64,000 nucleotides of DNA from the NCBI GenBank assembly GCA_046714175.1, contig JBKKBI010000062.1:1-64000 (forward strand), read 5' to 3'. The translations under genes were made by a program, and so were the position numbers. Of this stretch, positions 7,384 to 14,326 are shown in pieces. A model generated the notes under the pieces. That model worked only from the letters and a program-made list of their open reading frames with translations, made no database searches and was not told the origin of the DNA. This DNA comes from UBA11373 sp046714175. GTDB taxonomy: Bacteria; Actinomycetota; Acidimicrobiia; Spongiisociales; UBA11373. Position 1 is the first letter of the stretch. Each line of letters begins with the position of its first letter.

Positions 7384-8950
7384 TGCTGCCGGACGTGAGC
7401 TCCGGTCCTACCCATGCTGGCGTCACTGCTTCGTATCCGGCTGCGATCTCGATCAGGGTCTCCTCGGTCCAGCGTCGGCCCATGAGCTCGAGACCGACGG
7501 GCCATCCCTGCGGGGTGAATCCGGCGGGCACCACGATCGCGGGGAACCCTCCCACCGAGGCCGTGCCGCAGTTGCTGCCCTCCTGGGACGAGCCCACGGG
7601 AGCGGGCACCCGCGTGATCGGGGGATAGGCGAGGGCATCGAGATCGTGCTCATCCATCCAGGCCTCCATAGCGCCCTGGACGATGTCGCGTCGCCCCAGG
7701 GCTGCTCGATACACGGCAGAGTCCAGCGTGGCGGCCAGCGCCCGCTGCAGCGGACCCGACAGATCGCGGAGATACCGGCCAGAGGCATAGATCTCCGCCA
7801 GCGTCGCATAAGGGGCGTCGGGTTGGCCCGCCAGGTATTCGTCGAAGGCGGGCCGCCACTCCCGGAGAAACAGCACGGCGGCGTCGCCGCGCAGCGAGTT
7901 GAACCCGGGGATCGGGGCTGGGACGATCTCGGCGCCATTGGCGGCCATGAGGTCGAGGGCGGCGCGAGCCGCGGCGTTGACCACGGCGTCGCCCGAGAAC
8001 AGCACATCAACCACTCCGATCCGCACCCCCTCCAGCGACCCTCGACCGGCCGCCTCGGTGTAGCGGCTGCCGGAGGCAGCGGTGGCATCGAGCACCATCG
8101 CCAGGTCCACGACGAAGCGCGCCATCGGGCCGACGGTGTCCTCACTGAACGAGAGCGGGATCACGCCATCGGTGGGGGTGAGTCCCACTGTGGGCCGTAG
8201 GCCATACAGGTGGTTGAAGGCCGCGGGGATTCGGATCGACCCGCAGGTGTCGGTGCCGAGTCCCGCAGCCGCAAATTCGGCAGCAAGCGCAGCCCCCGTG
8301 CCGCCGCTGGAACCGCCGGGGTTGCGACCCAGGTCATACGGGTTGGCGGTGGTGCCTCCGAGCGACGAGATGGACCGGATGTCGCGGGCGAACTCGTAGA
8401 GGTTGGTCTTCGCCAGGATGATCGCCCCCGCGGAGCGCAGCCGCGCCACCTGGGTGGCGTCGGCCACGGGCACGAACCCGTCCAGGGCCAGCGACCCCGC
8501 GGTGGTCGGCTGGTCGAAGGTGCCGATGTTGTCTTTCACCACCACAGGGATGCCGTGCAATGGTCCGCGGAGGGTTCCGGCGGCCCGCTCCCGATCGAGC
8601 GCCACCGCTTCATGGATGGCGCGGGGATTGACGTGGATCACCGCATTGATGGCGGGATCGTGGTCCTCGATCCGGGAGAGGTAGAAACGGGTCAGGCCGA
8701 CCGCGCTCAGCCGACCCTCGGCCATGGCCGCCTGAAGTTCCGGGATCGTCGCTCCCGCTGGGTCGAACGGCTCCGGCGGGAGCGTGGTCGTGGAGGTGGT
8801 GCTGGCAGGGGACGGGGTCAGCGTCGTGGTGGTGGCCAGGGGCACAGCGGTGAACACGGTGGTCGTATTGGCCCCGGAGTCGGAGCAGGCGGTGAGCAGC
8901 GCCACCGTCGCCAGAAACCGTGCTGCCAATGATCTCCGGGCGCCGGGCAT
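7379..8950 (-). CDS. Amidase-signature family enzyme, predicted lipoprotein
   Basis: A 523-residue amidase-signature hydrolase. The Ser-cisSer-Lys triad is visible: Lys in IPVVVKDNIG, the central Ser in NPGGSSGGTGAALAA and the nucleophile Ser in GTDTCGSIRIPAAFN. The N-terminus from ATG 8950 is a lipoprotein signal (FLATVALLTAC) followed by a Thr/Pro-rich linker, so the enzyme probably sits on the outer face of the membrane. Longer in-frame upstream sequence overlaps the next gene and was rejected. The protein is most like secreted amidases acting on amides or peptide amides; the substrate is unknown. It follows a small lipoprotein gene on the same strand with a 26-bp gap. Confidence 0.9.
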   Translation of the reverse strand: MPGARRSLAARFLATVALLTACSDSGANTTTVFTAVPLATTTTLTPSPASTTSTTTLPPEPFDPAGATIPELQAAMAEGRLSAVGLTRFYLSRIEDHDPAINAVIHVNPRAIHEAVALDRERAAGTLRGPLHGIPVVVKDNIGTFDQPTTAGSLALDGFVPVADATQVARLRSAGAIILAKTNLYEFARDIRSISSLGGTTANPYDLGRNPGGSSGGTGAALAAEFAAAGLGTDTCGSIRIPAAFNHLYGLRPTVGLTPTDGVIPLSFSEDTVGPMARFVVDLAMVLDATAASGSRYTEAAGRGSLEGVRIGVVDVLFSGDAVVNAAARAALDLMAANGAEIVPAPIPGFNSLRGDAAVLFLREWRPAFDEYLAGQPDAPYATLAEIYASGRYLRDLSGPLQRALAATLDSAVYRAALGRRDIVQGAMEAWMDEHDLDALAYPPITRVPAPVGSSQEGSNCGTASVGGFPAIVVPAGFTPQGWPVGLELMGRRWTEETLIEIAAGYEAVTPAWVGPELTSGSS

Positions 8951-8976
8951 TTCGGTGCGGGCCGGATCGGGGCCGC

Positions 8977-9270
8977 TCAACCTTCGGGGTCTACCTCGCT
9001 CAGACACGCCAGGGTGATTTCCACGAACTCCTCGGGAGGCTCTTCGCTGGCCTCGATGGCGAAGGCGATGAACTCTTCTTGGGTGAACCGCTTCTCCAAC
9101 TCGGTGAGCGTGCACTCGCAGAAGGCTTGGTTCTGCTCGCCGCCGCACCCTTCCAGATAGGCGTTGCGAACCTCCGGGGAATAGCGGGCTCCCGCGCCGT
9201 CGTCGTCGCCGCAGGCGGCAAGGAGCGTAACGGTGGCGAGGATGGCGATCAGGCCGGCACGGAACTTCAT
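8977..9270 (-). CDS. Small secreted lipoprotein with conserved Cys residues
   Basis: A 97-residue protein: a lipoprotein signal (AILATVTLLAAC, Cys at residue 20), a GDDDGAG spacer, then a small acidic helical domain with Cys in YLEGCGGEQNQAFCECTLTELE and TLACLSEV. The C-x8-C-x-C spacing and the later Cys suggest disulfides. This pattern resembles small actinobacterial extracytoplasmic proteins of unknown function in which helices with EYCxCxxxxLE are common. The ATG overlaps the stop of a 22-codon reading frame upstream as ATGA, and an amidase lipoprotein follows downstream. Confidence 0.8.
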   Translation of the reverse strand: MKFRAGLIAILATVTLLAACGDDDGAGARYSPEVRNAYLEGCGGEQNQAFCECTLTELEKRFTQEEFIAFAIEASEEPPEEFVEITLACLSEVDPEG

Positions 9271-9335
9271 GGCTTCCCCTCGTAGATCCAGATGTAGATG
9301 AGCACGACGGCGACGACGCCGAGGACGACGATCAC
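9267..9335 (-). CDS. Candidate 22-residue membrane micropeptide
   Basis: GTG at 9335 opens a 23-codon frame encoding a hydrophobic peptide, MIVVLGVVAVVLIYIWIYEG plus two residues: one membrane helix with a short charged end. Its TGA overlaps the ATG of the lipoprotein gene as ATGA, so it could couple translation. A TAGCAT hexamer lies 8 nt before the GTG, the leaderless arrangement seen elsewhere here. There is no Shine-Dalgarno. Existence as a protein is inferred only from overlap, composition and promoter position. Confidence 0.45.
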   Translation of the reverse strand: MIVVLGVVAVVLIYIWIYEGKP

Positions 9336-9343
9336 GGGGCGGG

Positions 9344-9349
9344 ATGCTA
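9344..9349 (-). promoter_or_regulatory. Leaderless-type -10 hexamer (TAGCAT) before the micropeptide/lipoprotein/amidase unit
   Basis: TAGCAT on the minus strand followed by 8 nt and GTG at 9335. Confidence 0.4.
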
Positions 9350-9387
9350 ATTCAGCTGGCGCGGGCGGGGAGGGTGTGGCCGAATGA

Positions 9388-9421
9388 GAAGGGGGTCAGA
9401 CCGAGCGGTCCGACCCCCTTC
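9388..9421 (-). terminator. Hairpin terminator after the small membrane protein gene
   Basis: GAAGGGGGTC (9388-9397) pairs perfectly with GACCCCCTTC (9412-9421), and the inner GACC/GGTC continues the stem after one mismatch, leaving a small GAGC-containing loop. It lies about 20 nt past the stop at 9442 on the minus strand. Confidence 0.7.
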
Positions 9422-9441
9422 GACCCTAACCGTCCGTCGCG

Positions 9442-9681
9442 CTATGCAGGACCGGCCGCCGCCGGAGGCGGTGTCGGCGCCGCACCCTTGGGTTGCTTGG
9501 GAGGTCCAAACGAACCCCACAGTGCCCCGAGCACCGCGCTCACGCCGCTATAGATGCCGAGAGTCGGAATCGAGAGCGGCACGATGCTGAACACCATGAG
9601 CAGGAGTGCTACCCCGGCCCCGGTGATCAAGCCCCAAATGAAGCCTCGAATCGGATGTCGCTCGACGGTGGTCTCGGCCAT
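9442..9681 (-). CDS. Small membrane protein of unknown function
   Basis: A 79-residue protein starting at ATG 9681 with GGAGGG about 9 nt upstream. It has a short polar start (MAETTVERHPIRG), two membrane segments (GFIWGLITGAGVALLLMVF and IPTLGIYSGVSAVLGALWG) and a Pro/Ala-rich cytoplasmic tail. It directly follows, with a 2-nt gap, a secreted protein gene whose C-terminus is also a membrane anchor, so the two are probably one operon and may interact. The longer frame upstream lies within that gene in another phase and was rejected. Function unknown. Confidence 0.75.
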   Translation of the reverse strand: MAETTVERHPIRGFIWGLITGAGVALLLMVFSIVPLSIPTLGIYSGVSAVLGALWGSFGPPKQPKGAAPTPPPAAAGPA

Positions 9682-9683
9682 CT

Positions 9684-10520
9684 TTACTCCCTCCACGACA
9701 GCGCTGGGCGGGCATTGAACAGCACTCCGGTGAACCCGGCCGCAGCCAGCAGGGCTGCCAGGATTCCCGGCGGTGTCAGCAACGGGTTGGGCCCGACGAA
9801 TTTGACCCAACCGTCTCCCACGCAGTTCGGCTCCGGATACGACTCCATCTCGGGCAACTCCTCGGCGCCCCATCCGTCCACCCAGGCACCCTTGGCCTGG
9901 ATCAGGGCGGTGAACTGGAACGGAAGCAGGTCGCCGAAGTCGACAGCCCCAGCATTGCGGTTCTTGTCCCGCGGGTTGGGGTCGCCGCCGTCGTCGCCGA
10001 ACAGCCCTTCCGCCTTGATGAACCAGCGGTGATCATGGAAGGTCTCGGGAATGCTCGAGCCGAAATACACCAACACTCCGGCCGTGTCCACTTCCAGGGG
10101 ATTGTCCCGGGTCAGCTTTTGATGGCCATAGATGTCGTAGGGCGGATCGTCGCCGCCCGTGTCGAACATGGCATCGATGGAGAGCCCAGAAGAGTCGTAC
10201 GCGATGACGACGCCCTTGCACGGTCCGGTAAGGCTGGAGCCGGTGTCGCCAGGATCGAAGTCCCCCGAAACGGCCTCGAGGAACCCCTCCTCGGTCACCT
10301 CGCCGATGCGATCATCCCAGATTCCGGCAACCCCCTCCGGGGGTAACTCGCCGAGATCGGGAATCCCGTCGCCGTTACGGTCGGCAAAGTCGTCGCGGAA
10401 CTGCTCGGGGATGAACTGCATCAGGTCTACGACCGGCTCTTCTTCCTGGGCGAAGGCCGGCGGCATCGCCACCAGCAGCACCACGCCCAGGGCGAGGAGT
10501 AGGTTGCGCTTTCGTCGCAT
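9684..10520 (-). CDS. Secreted, membrane-anchored protein with a calcium-loop-like motif
   Basis: A 278-residue protein with a cleavable signal peptide (LLLALGVVLLVAMPPAFA) and, right after it, DRNGDGIPDLGE near residues 47-58, an EF-hand/dockerin-like Ca-binding loop. The body is acidic and rich in Asp/Gly (FDPGDTGSSLTGPC, DTGGDDPPYDIYGHQ) with two Cys (TGPCKG, EPNCVGDG). A membrane segment near residues 250-268 (GILAALLAAAGFTGVLF) and a short RPALSWRE tail anchor it. It lies 2 nt upstream of a small membrane protein gene. I do not recognise the family. Confidence 0.75.
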   Translation of the reverse strand: MRRKRNLLLALGVVLLVAMPPAFAQEEEPVVDLMQFIPEQFRDDFADRNGDGIPDLGELPPEGVAGIWDDRIGEVTEEGFLEAVSGDFDPGDTGSSLTGPCKGVVIAYDSSGLSIDAMFDTGGDDPPYDIYGHQKLTRDNPLEVDTAGVLVYFGSSIPETFHDHRWFIKAEGLFGDDGGDPNPRDKNRNAGAVDFGDLLPFQFTALIQAKGAWVDGWGAEELPEMESYPEPNCVGDGWVKFVGPNPLLTPPGILAALLAAAGFTGVLFNARPALSWRE

Positions 10521-10566
10521 GGCCGCAATCCCCCTGTGATCGGATGCGGCGGAGGCTACCTCGCCG

Positions 10567-10743
10567 TCAGCCGGGCTGCTCGCCGTCCGGTTCGGGTTCG
10601 ATCACCACGTCCATCCGGTGGCCACAGTCCTGGCACGTGTAGGCGATCACCTGGTCCTCGGCCGATTCCTCCTCCGGCGCCGGATACCCCACCCGATGGG
10701 CGACTCCCGAGCACTCGGTGCAACCCAGGGTGTCGGGGATCAT
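10567..10743 (-). CDS. Small zinc-ribbon protein
   Basis: A 58-residue protein with two CxxC knuckles, Cys8/Cys11 (LGCTECSG) and Cys37/Cys40 (YTCQDCGHRM), about 25 residues apart, typical of a rubredoxin-like or zinc-ribbon fold. The linker is acidic (PAPEEESAEDQ) and the tail is acidic too. ATG 10743 has no ribosome site, but TAGTCT lies exactly 6 nt before it, so the transcript is probably leaderless. Such proteins often bind nucleic acid or transcription factors; no partner is evident. The short length makes it easy to miss in automated annotation. Confidence 0.75.
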   Translation of the reverse strand: MIPDTLGCTECSGVAHRVGYPAPEEESAEDQVIAYTCQDCGHRMDVVIEPEPDGEQPG

Positions 10744-10749
10744 GGGGAG

Positions 10750-10755
10750 AGACTA
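10750..10755 (-). promoter_or_regulatory. Leaderless-type -10 hexamer (TAGTCT) for the zinc-ribbon gene
   Basis: TAGTCT on the minus strand, 6 nt, then ATG at 10743. Confidence 0.5.
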
Positions 10756-10815
10756 TGGGATGTCGGCAACGGTCGGCTGGCGAAATTGGCGTCGGGACCT
10801 CCGGCCCCGCCCTCG

Positions 10816-10906
10816 GGTCTCCGGTCTCCGGCCTCCGGTCTCCCGGTAACGGGCAACGGGCAACGGGCAACGGCTTCCGGTCTCCGGCCTCCCGGTAACT
10901 GGCAAC
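10816..10906. repeat. Heptamer tandem repeat tract, 13 units (GGTCTCC and GGGCAAC types)
   Basis: Thirteen consecutive 7-bp units stay in exact register: GGTCTCC x2, GGCCTCC, GGTCTCC, CGGTAAC, GGGCAAC x3, GGCTTCC, GGTCTCC, GGCCTCC, CGGTAAC, TGGCAAC. Two unit types alternate in blocks. The tract fills the space between the stop of the DUF7282-like lipoprotein and the start of the zinc-ribbon gene. Confidence 0.85.
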
Positions 10907-10910
10907 TCTT

Positions 10911-12068
10911 TCAGCCAAGTGTCACCACGAACGACTCCTGGACATCGTTGCCGTCGATCTCGTCGAGCGCGGTGAGGTCGGCGGGGGAGAGGGCGCCCGA
11001 CTGGTCGAAGTCCACCCAGAGCCGGAGCCACAGGCGGGCGCCGCTGCTCACCCCGGCCGGGAGGGGCACTGCGAGGTCGTTGACCGTCCCGGCGGCGACG
11101 GCAACCACTGCGAGGCGGGTGCCGGGGGCACCGGAGGAGTTGCGCAGGATCTCGATGAATCCGGCGGCCGGGGCGACGAGGGAGTCGATGACGAACTCAC
11201 CCCCGCTCTCGACCACCTGATCGGCGACGACGAGTGCTGCCGGAGCACGCCGGATCACGGTGATCTCTGCGGAACCGACGGCAAGCAATCCCCCTTCGGT
11301 GACTGCCATCTGATCGCCCTCTGGGCCGGGAGTGAACGCGCCGTCCTCGTTCCGGTCCACCCAGGCCACCACCATGAAGGTGCCGGCGGCGACCAGCGGT
11401 GTGTCCAGGCTCAGCGTGAACTCGCCGATCACTCCGGACGGGAAGAGCTCGCTGACGCCCAGCACCGCTCCCGGTCCTTCGGCAGCGCTCTCGTGCACCA
11501 CCAGGAACCCGGGTGCCGGGAGCAGGCCGCCGGCGAGCACGAGCGTGGTGCCATCGGTCACCTGCGGATCCAGAAGCGCCGAGCCAGGGCTGAGCGGTGG
11601 TAGCAGGGTGATGGTGACGATGGCCGTCGCCGGAGTGCCGTCGGCGCCTGTGGCGACGGCGTCCACAAACGCGTCGGGAGGCTCGTAGAGGAACTCGGTA
11701 TCGGAGTCCACGTCGATGTGCACGGTGAGATGCAGGGTCGTGGTTGAGGAGATCGGGACCAGGAACGGCACGGGGACGTCGGCAGTGAAGCCCTTGGCGA
11801 TCAACTCGCTGATACCGATCACCTCACCGGGCGAGCCGCCGCTGTCCAGGCGGGCCACCACCCACCCGGCGTCGGGCATCGCCAGCGACTCCACCACTAC
11901 CGACGATCCCTCCGACCGCTGATCGCCGGCCACGATGCTTGCCGGGCTGGTGGCCACGGGTTCGTCGCCCGAGAGCGGGAGCGTCGTAGTCGTCGTGCCC
12001 GACGACTCGTAGCTGCAGGAGCCGGCGACGACAACCGCAACGAAAACCCAGGAGAAGCGACGAGTCAT
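10911..12068 (-). CDS. Lipoprotein with three DUF7282-like beta-sandwich repeats
   Basis: A 385-residue lipoprotein: signal FSWVFVAVVVAGSC, a Thr-rich spacer, then three related domains of about 110-120 residues. Each starts with an (A)xDQ-type strand (SIVAGDQRSEGSSVVVESL; LLDPQVTDGTTLVLAGGL; LVVADQVVESGGEFVIDSL), has a GWVVA/GFLVVH/GFIEIL strand, a G-x-V-G-I/V-S-like turn, and ends in a D-x-D/E-G Asp-rich loop (DVDSDTEF, DRNEDGAF, DFDQSGAL). This matches the extracellular DUF7282 repeat. ATG 12068 is preferred over an ATG 27 nt upstream because a TACCCT hexamer lies between the two, 10 nt before 12068. The role at the cell surface is unknown. Confidence 0.75.
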   Translation of the reverse strand: MTRRFSWVFVAVVVAGSCSYESSGTTTTTLPLSGDEPVATSPASIVAGDQRSEGSSVVVESLAMPDAGWVVARLDSGGSPGEVIGISELIAKGFTADVPVPFLVPISSTTTLHLTVHIDVDSDTEFLYEPPDAFVDAVATGADGTPATAIVTITLLPPLSPGSALLDPQVTDGTTLVLAGGLLPAPGFLVVHESAAEGPGAVLGVSELFPSGVIGEFTLSLDTPLVAAGTFMVVAWVDRNEDGAFTPGPEGDQMAVTEGGLLAVGSAEITVIRRAPAALVVADQVVESGGEFVIDSLVAPAAGFIEILRNSSGAPGTRLAVVAVAAGTVNDLAVPLPAGVSSGARLWLRLWVDFDQSGALSPADLTALDEIDGNDVQESFVVTLG

Positions 12069-12078
12069 TCGGCGCGGG

Positions 12079-12084
12079 AGGGTA
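12079..12084 (-). promoter_or_regulatory. -10-like hexamer (TACCCT) before the DUF7282-like lipoprotein
   Basis: TACCCT on the minus strand lies 10 nt before ATG 12068, slightly further than at the other leaderless-type starts. Confidence 0.35.
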
Positions 12085-12088
12085 ATAG

Positions 12089-12130
12089 GAGTCATGAGTC
12101 ATGAGTCAGAGCAAAGATGCCGGATGCCGG
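12089..12130. repeat. Heptamer tandem repeat tract (GAGTCAT and ATGCCGG units)
   Basis: Six 7-bp units in exact register: GAGTCAT, GAGTCAT, GAGTCAG, AGCAAAG, ATGCCGG, ATGCCGG, in the spacer between the lyase-like gene and the lipoprotein gene. Confidence 0.7.
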
Positions 12131-12181
12131 AGACACACCCTGGCAGAGCAGACCGCCGCAGGGCGGCCGAGCACCGCGTAC

Positions 12182-13069
12182 TCAGTGGTCGGGAAACGGT
12201 GCGGCACGGGCCAGCATCGCAGGCGGGTGGTCGTGGCCGAGTTGGCCCGCGAGCCAAGTGCCGGTGGCCGCGGCGAGCGCCGGGTCGATTCCGGTCTCGA
12301 TCCCCATTCCCCGCAGCAACGCCACGAGGTCTTCGGTGGCGACATTGCCTCCGGCTCCGGGGGAGAACGGCGACCCACCGTATCCGCCCACGGCGGCATC
12401 GAGGGAGGCGGCTCCTGATCTGACGGCGGCGACTGCGTTGGCGTATCCGGCATTGCGGGTGTTGTGAAAGTGGCATCGCACCGCAACTCCGGCGGCTGCG
12501 GCGACTGCGGGCACCAGCGACTCGACGCCGACGGGATTGGCCACCCCGATGGTGTCGCCCAGGGCGATCTCGCCGGCCCCGGCGGCCGCGAACCCGGCGG
12601 CGAGCTCGACGACCCGCGCCATGGGTACCGCGCCCTCCACCGGGTCGCCGAATGCGACAGCAATCGTCACCGAAACCCGGCGTCCGGCTTCGCGGGCTCT
12701 GCCCACCATCGCCCGAACCTCCCGGTTGCGCTCATCGGCACCCTGCCCGGTGTTCTTCTCGGCGTATCCAGTGGATCCGTAGGCGACGAGGTTGATCTCA
12801 TCGAGCTCGCATCCCAGTGCCCGATCCAGCCCTCGCTCGTTGAGCACGAGCCCGATCGACGAAAAAGCGCGGGACTGCAGCGCCGAACAGATGTCTTCGG
12901 CGCCGGCCATCTGTGGCACCCGGCGCGGATCCGCAAATGAGACGGTCTCGATCCGTTTCCCACCGGCGCGCTCCATGCGGCGGATCAGCTCGATCCGGGT
13001 GGCGACTGGAAGAACCGCGGACTCACCCTGCAGGCCGTCGCGCGGTCCGACCTCGACGATCTCGATCAG
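12182..13069 (-). CDS. HMG-CoA-lyase-like TIM-barrel protein, apparent CTG start, catalytic Cys replaced by Ser
   Basis: A 295-residue member of the HMG-CoA lyase family (splits HMG-CoA to acetyl-CoA and acetoacetate; leucine catabolism). The signature EVGPRDGLQG is at residues 6-15 and the metal ligands HFH (RCHFHNTRNAGYAN) are present. The C-terminal loop, normally GGCP-(Y/F)-APGA-GN, reads GGSPFSPGAGGN, so the catalytic loop Cys is Ser. No ATG, GTG or TTG precedes the signature in frame; the first usable ATG (12976) would delete it. CTG at 13069, overlapping the HPPD stop as CTGA and preceded by GGGGA, is the best start. It sits directly behind HPPD, so it may act in the same catabolic unit. 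Activity on HMG-CoA is doubtful. Confidence 0.75.
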   Translation of the reverse strand: MIEIVEVGPRDGLQGESAVLPVATRIELIRRMERAGGKRIETVSFADPRRVPQMAGAEDICSALQSRAFSSIGLVLNERGLDRALGCELDEINLVAYGSTGYAEKNTGQGADERNREVRAMVGRAREAGRRVSVTIAVAFGDPVEGAVPMARVVELAAGFAAAGAGEIALGDTIGVANPVGVESLVPAVAAAAGVAVRCHFHNTRNAGYANAVAAVRSGAASLDAAVGGYGGSPFSPGAGGNVATEDLVALLRGMGIETGIDPALAAATGTWLAGQLGHDHPPAMLARAAPFPDH

Positions 13070-14187
13070 AGATTTCCCCGCTTCTCCTGCTCCCGTTCGA
13101 TCGCCTCGAACAGTGCCTTGAAGTTGCCTTTGCCGAAGCCGGTGGCGCCACGGCGTTCGATGAACTCGAAGAAAACCGTGGGGCGATCCTGGAGCATCCG
13201 GCTGAAGATTTGGAGAAGGTATCCCCCCTCATCCTGGTCGAGCAAGATCTGCAGGTCCTCCACCTTCTTGCGGTCCACCTTGATGTCGGGCATGCGGCGC
13301 CACACGTCCTCGTAGTACGCCGCGGGCACTGCCAGAGTGTCGAAGCCTCGGGAGCGGGTTTCGGTCACCGTTCCGAGAAGGTCGCCCGTGTGCATGGCGA
13401 TGTGCTGCACTCCCGGTCCGCGATAGAACTGCAAGTACTCGTCGATCTGGGACCGCTTCAGTCCCTCGGCGGGCTCGTTGATGGGAAGCTTGATTATTCC
13501 GGCCCCATCCCACATCACCTTGGACATCAGCGCCGTGTACTTGGTGCTGATGGCGTCGTCGTCGAAATGCTTGAGCAGGGTGAAACCAAAGACCCGTTCG
13601 TAGAACTCGACCCAATAGTCCATCTTTCCCAGTTCGACGTTCGCCACGACGTGGTCGATGAACTGCAGCCCGATCGGTCTTGCGATGGTGTCTTCCCGCG
13701 GTTCGAACCCGGGCAGGTCGCCCTCTCTCTCGACGAACGAGTGGATCGTGTCGCCGTAGGCGTGGATCGCTGCGATCACGGCCTTGCCGCGGGCATCTTC
13801 CACCACGAAGGGCTTGGCGGCAGGGTCGGCGCCGCGCTCCAGCGCCACCTCGAAGGCGGCCTCGGCATCGGGGACGTGTAACGCAACGTCGTGCACGCCC
13901 GGGCCGTGGCGATGGACGTGCTCGGCGACGGGGTGGTCCGGACCCATCGCCGCGGTGACGACGTACCGGATCCGGTCCTGTTCGAGGAGATACGAGGCGG
14001 TTTCCCGCGTACCGGTCTCAGGCCCGCGGTAGCCGATGATGCGAAACCCGAGAAGATGACGAAAGAATTGGGCCGTCTGAAAGGCGTTGCCCACCCACCA
14101 CTCAAGGTGCGAGAAACCCTTGATGGGGAACGCGTCGCGGCTCGCCATCTGCTTGGCACGGTTCAGGGTGCCCTGGTCGATGGTCAT
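13066..14187 (-). CDS. hppD: 4-hydroxyphenylpyruvate dioxygenase
   Basis: A 373-residue Fe(II) dioxygenase that converts 4-hydroxyphenylpyruvate to homogentisate in tyrosine catabolism. Two VOC-type domains are present; the iron ligands are His in GPGVHDVALHV, His in GPGVQHIAMHT and Glu in VFFEFIERRG, followed by the C-terminal GFGKGNFKALFEAIE helix that gates the active site. ATG 14187 has AGGAGG 8-9 nt upstream; the longer frame upstream lacks a ribosome site. An HMG-CoA-lyase-like gene follows with a CTGA overlap. The divergent neighbour pair encodes an unknown protein and fumarylacetoacetase, completing most of the homogentisate route except homogentisate dioxygenase, which is not in the window. 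Confidence 0.95.
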   Translation of the reverse strand: MTIDQGTLNRAKQMASRDAFPIKGFSHLEWWVGNAFQTAQFFRHLLGFRIIGYRGPETGTRETASYLLEQDRIRYVVTAAMGPDHPVAEHVHRHGPGVHDVALHVPDAEAAFEVALERGADPAAKPFVVEDARGKAVIAAIHAYGDTIHSFVEREGDLPGFEPREDTIARPIGLQFIDHVVANVELGKMDYWVEFYERVFGFTLLKHFDDDAISTKYTALMSKVMWDGAGIIKLPINEPAEGLKRSQIDEYLQFYRGPGVQHIAMHTGDLLGTVTETRSRGFDTLAVPAAYYEDVWRRMPDIKVDRKKVEDLQILLDQDEGGYLLQIFSRMLQDRPTVFFEFIERRGATGFGKGNFKALFEAIEREQEKRGNL

Positions 14188-14314
14188 GATGCTTCCTCCT
14201 GGGAGGAGGACATTGTGCCGCGTTTGGCGAGGGAGCGAGAGGATGGCCGGCGGCGCCCAACCGGGGCCGCCCATCGCCCATCATCTACTGCCTCGTTGCC
14301 TCAGGCGCCGCCGT

Positions 14315-14320
14315 TAGCCT
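14315..14320 (+). promoter_or_regulatory. Leaderless-type -10 hexamer (TAGCCT) for the fahA unit
   Basis: TAGCCT, 6 nt, then ATG at 14327. No ribosome site lies between. Confidence 0.5.
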
Positions 14321-14326
14321 CCGACC

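Noticed and set aside
10816..10906. Possible CRISPR array
   Set aside because: Units are 7 bp, contiguous and without spacers of constant length; no cas gene is near.
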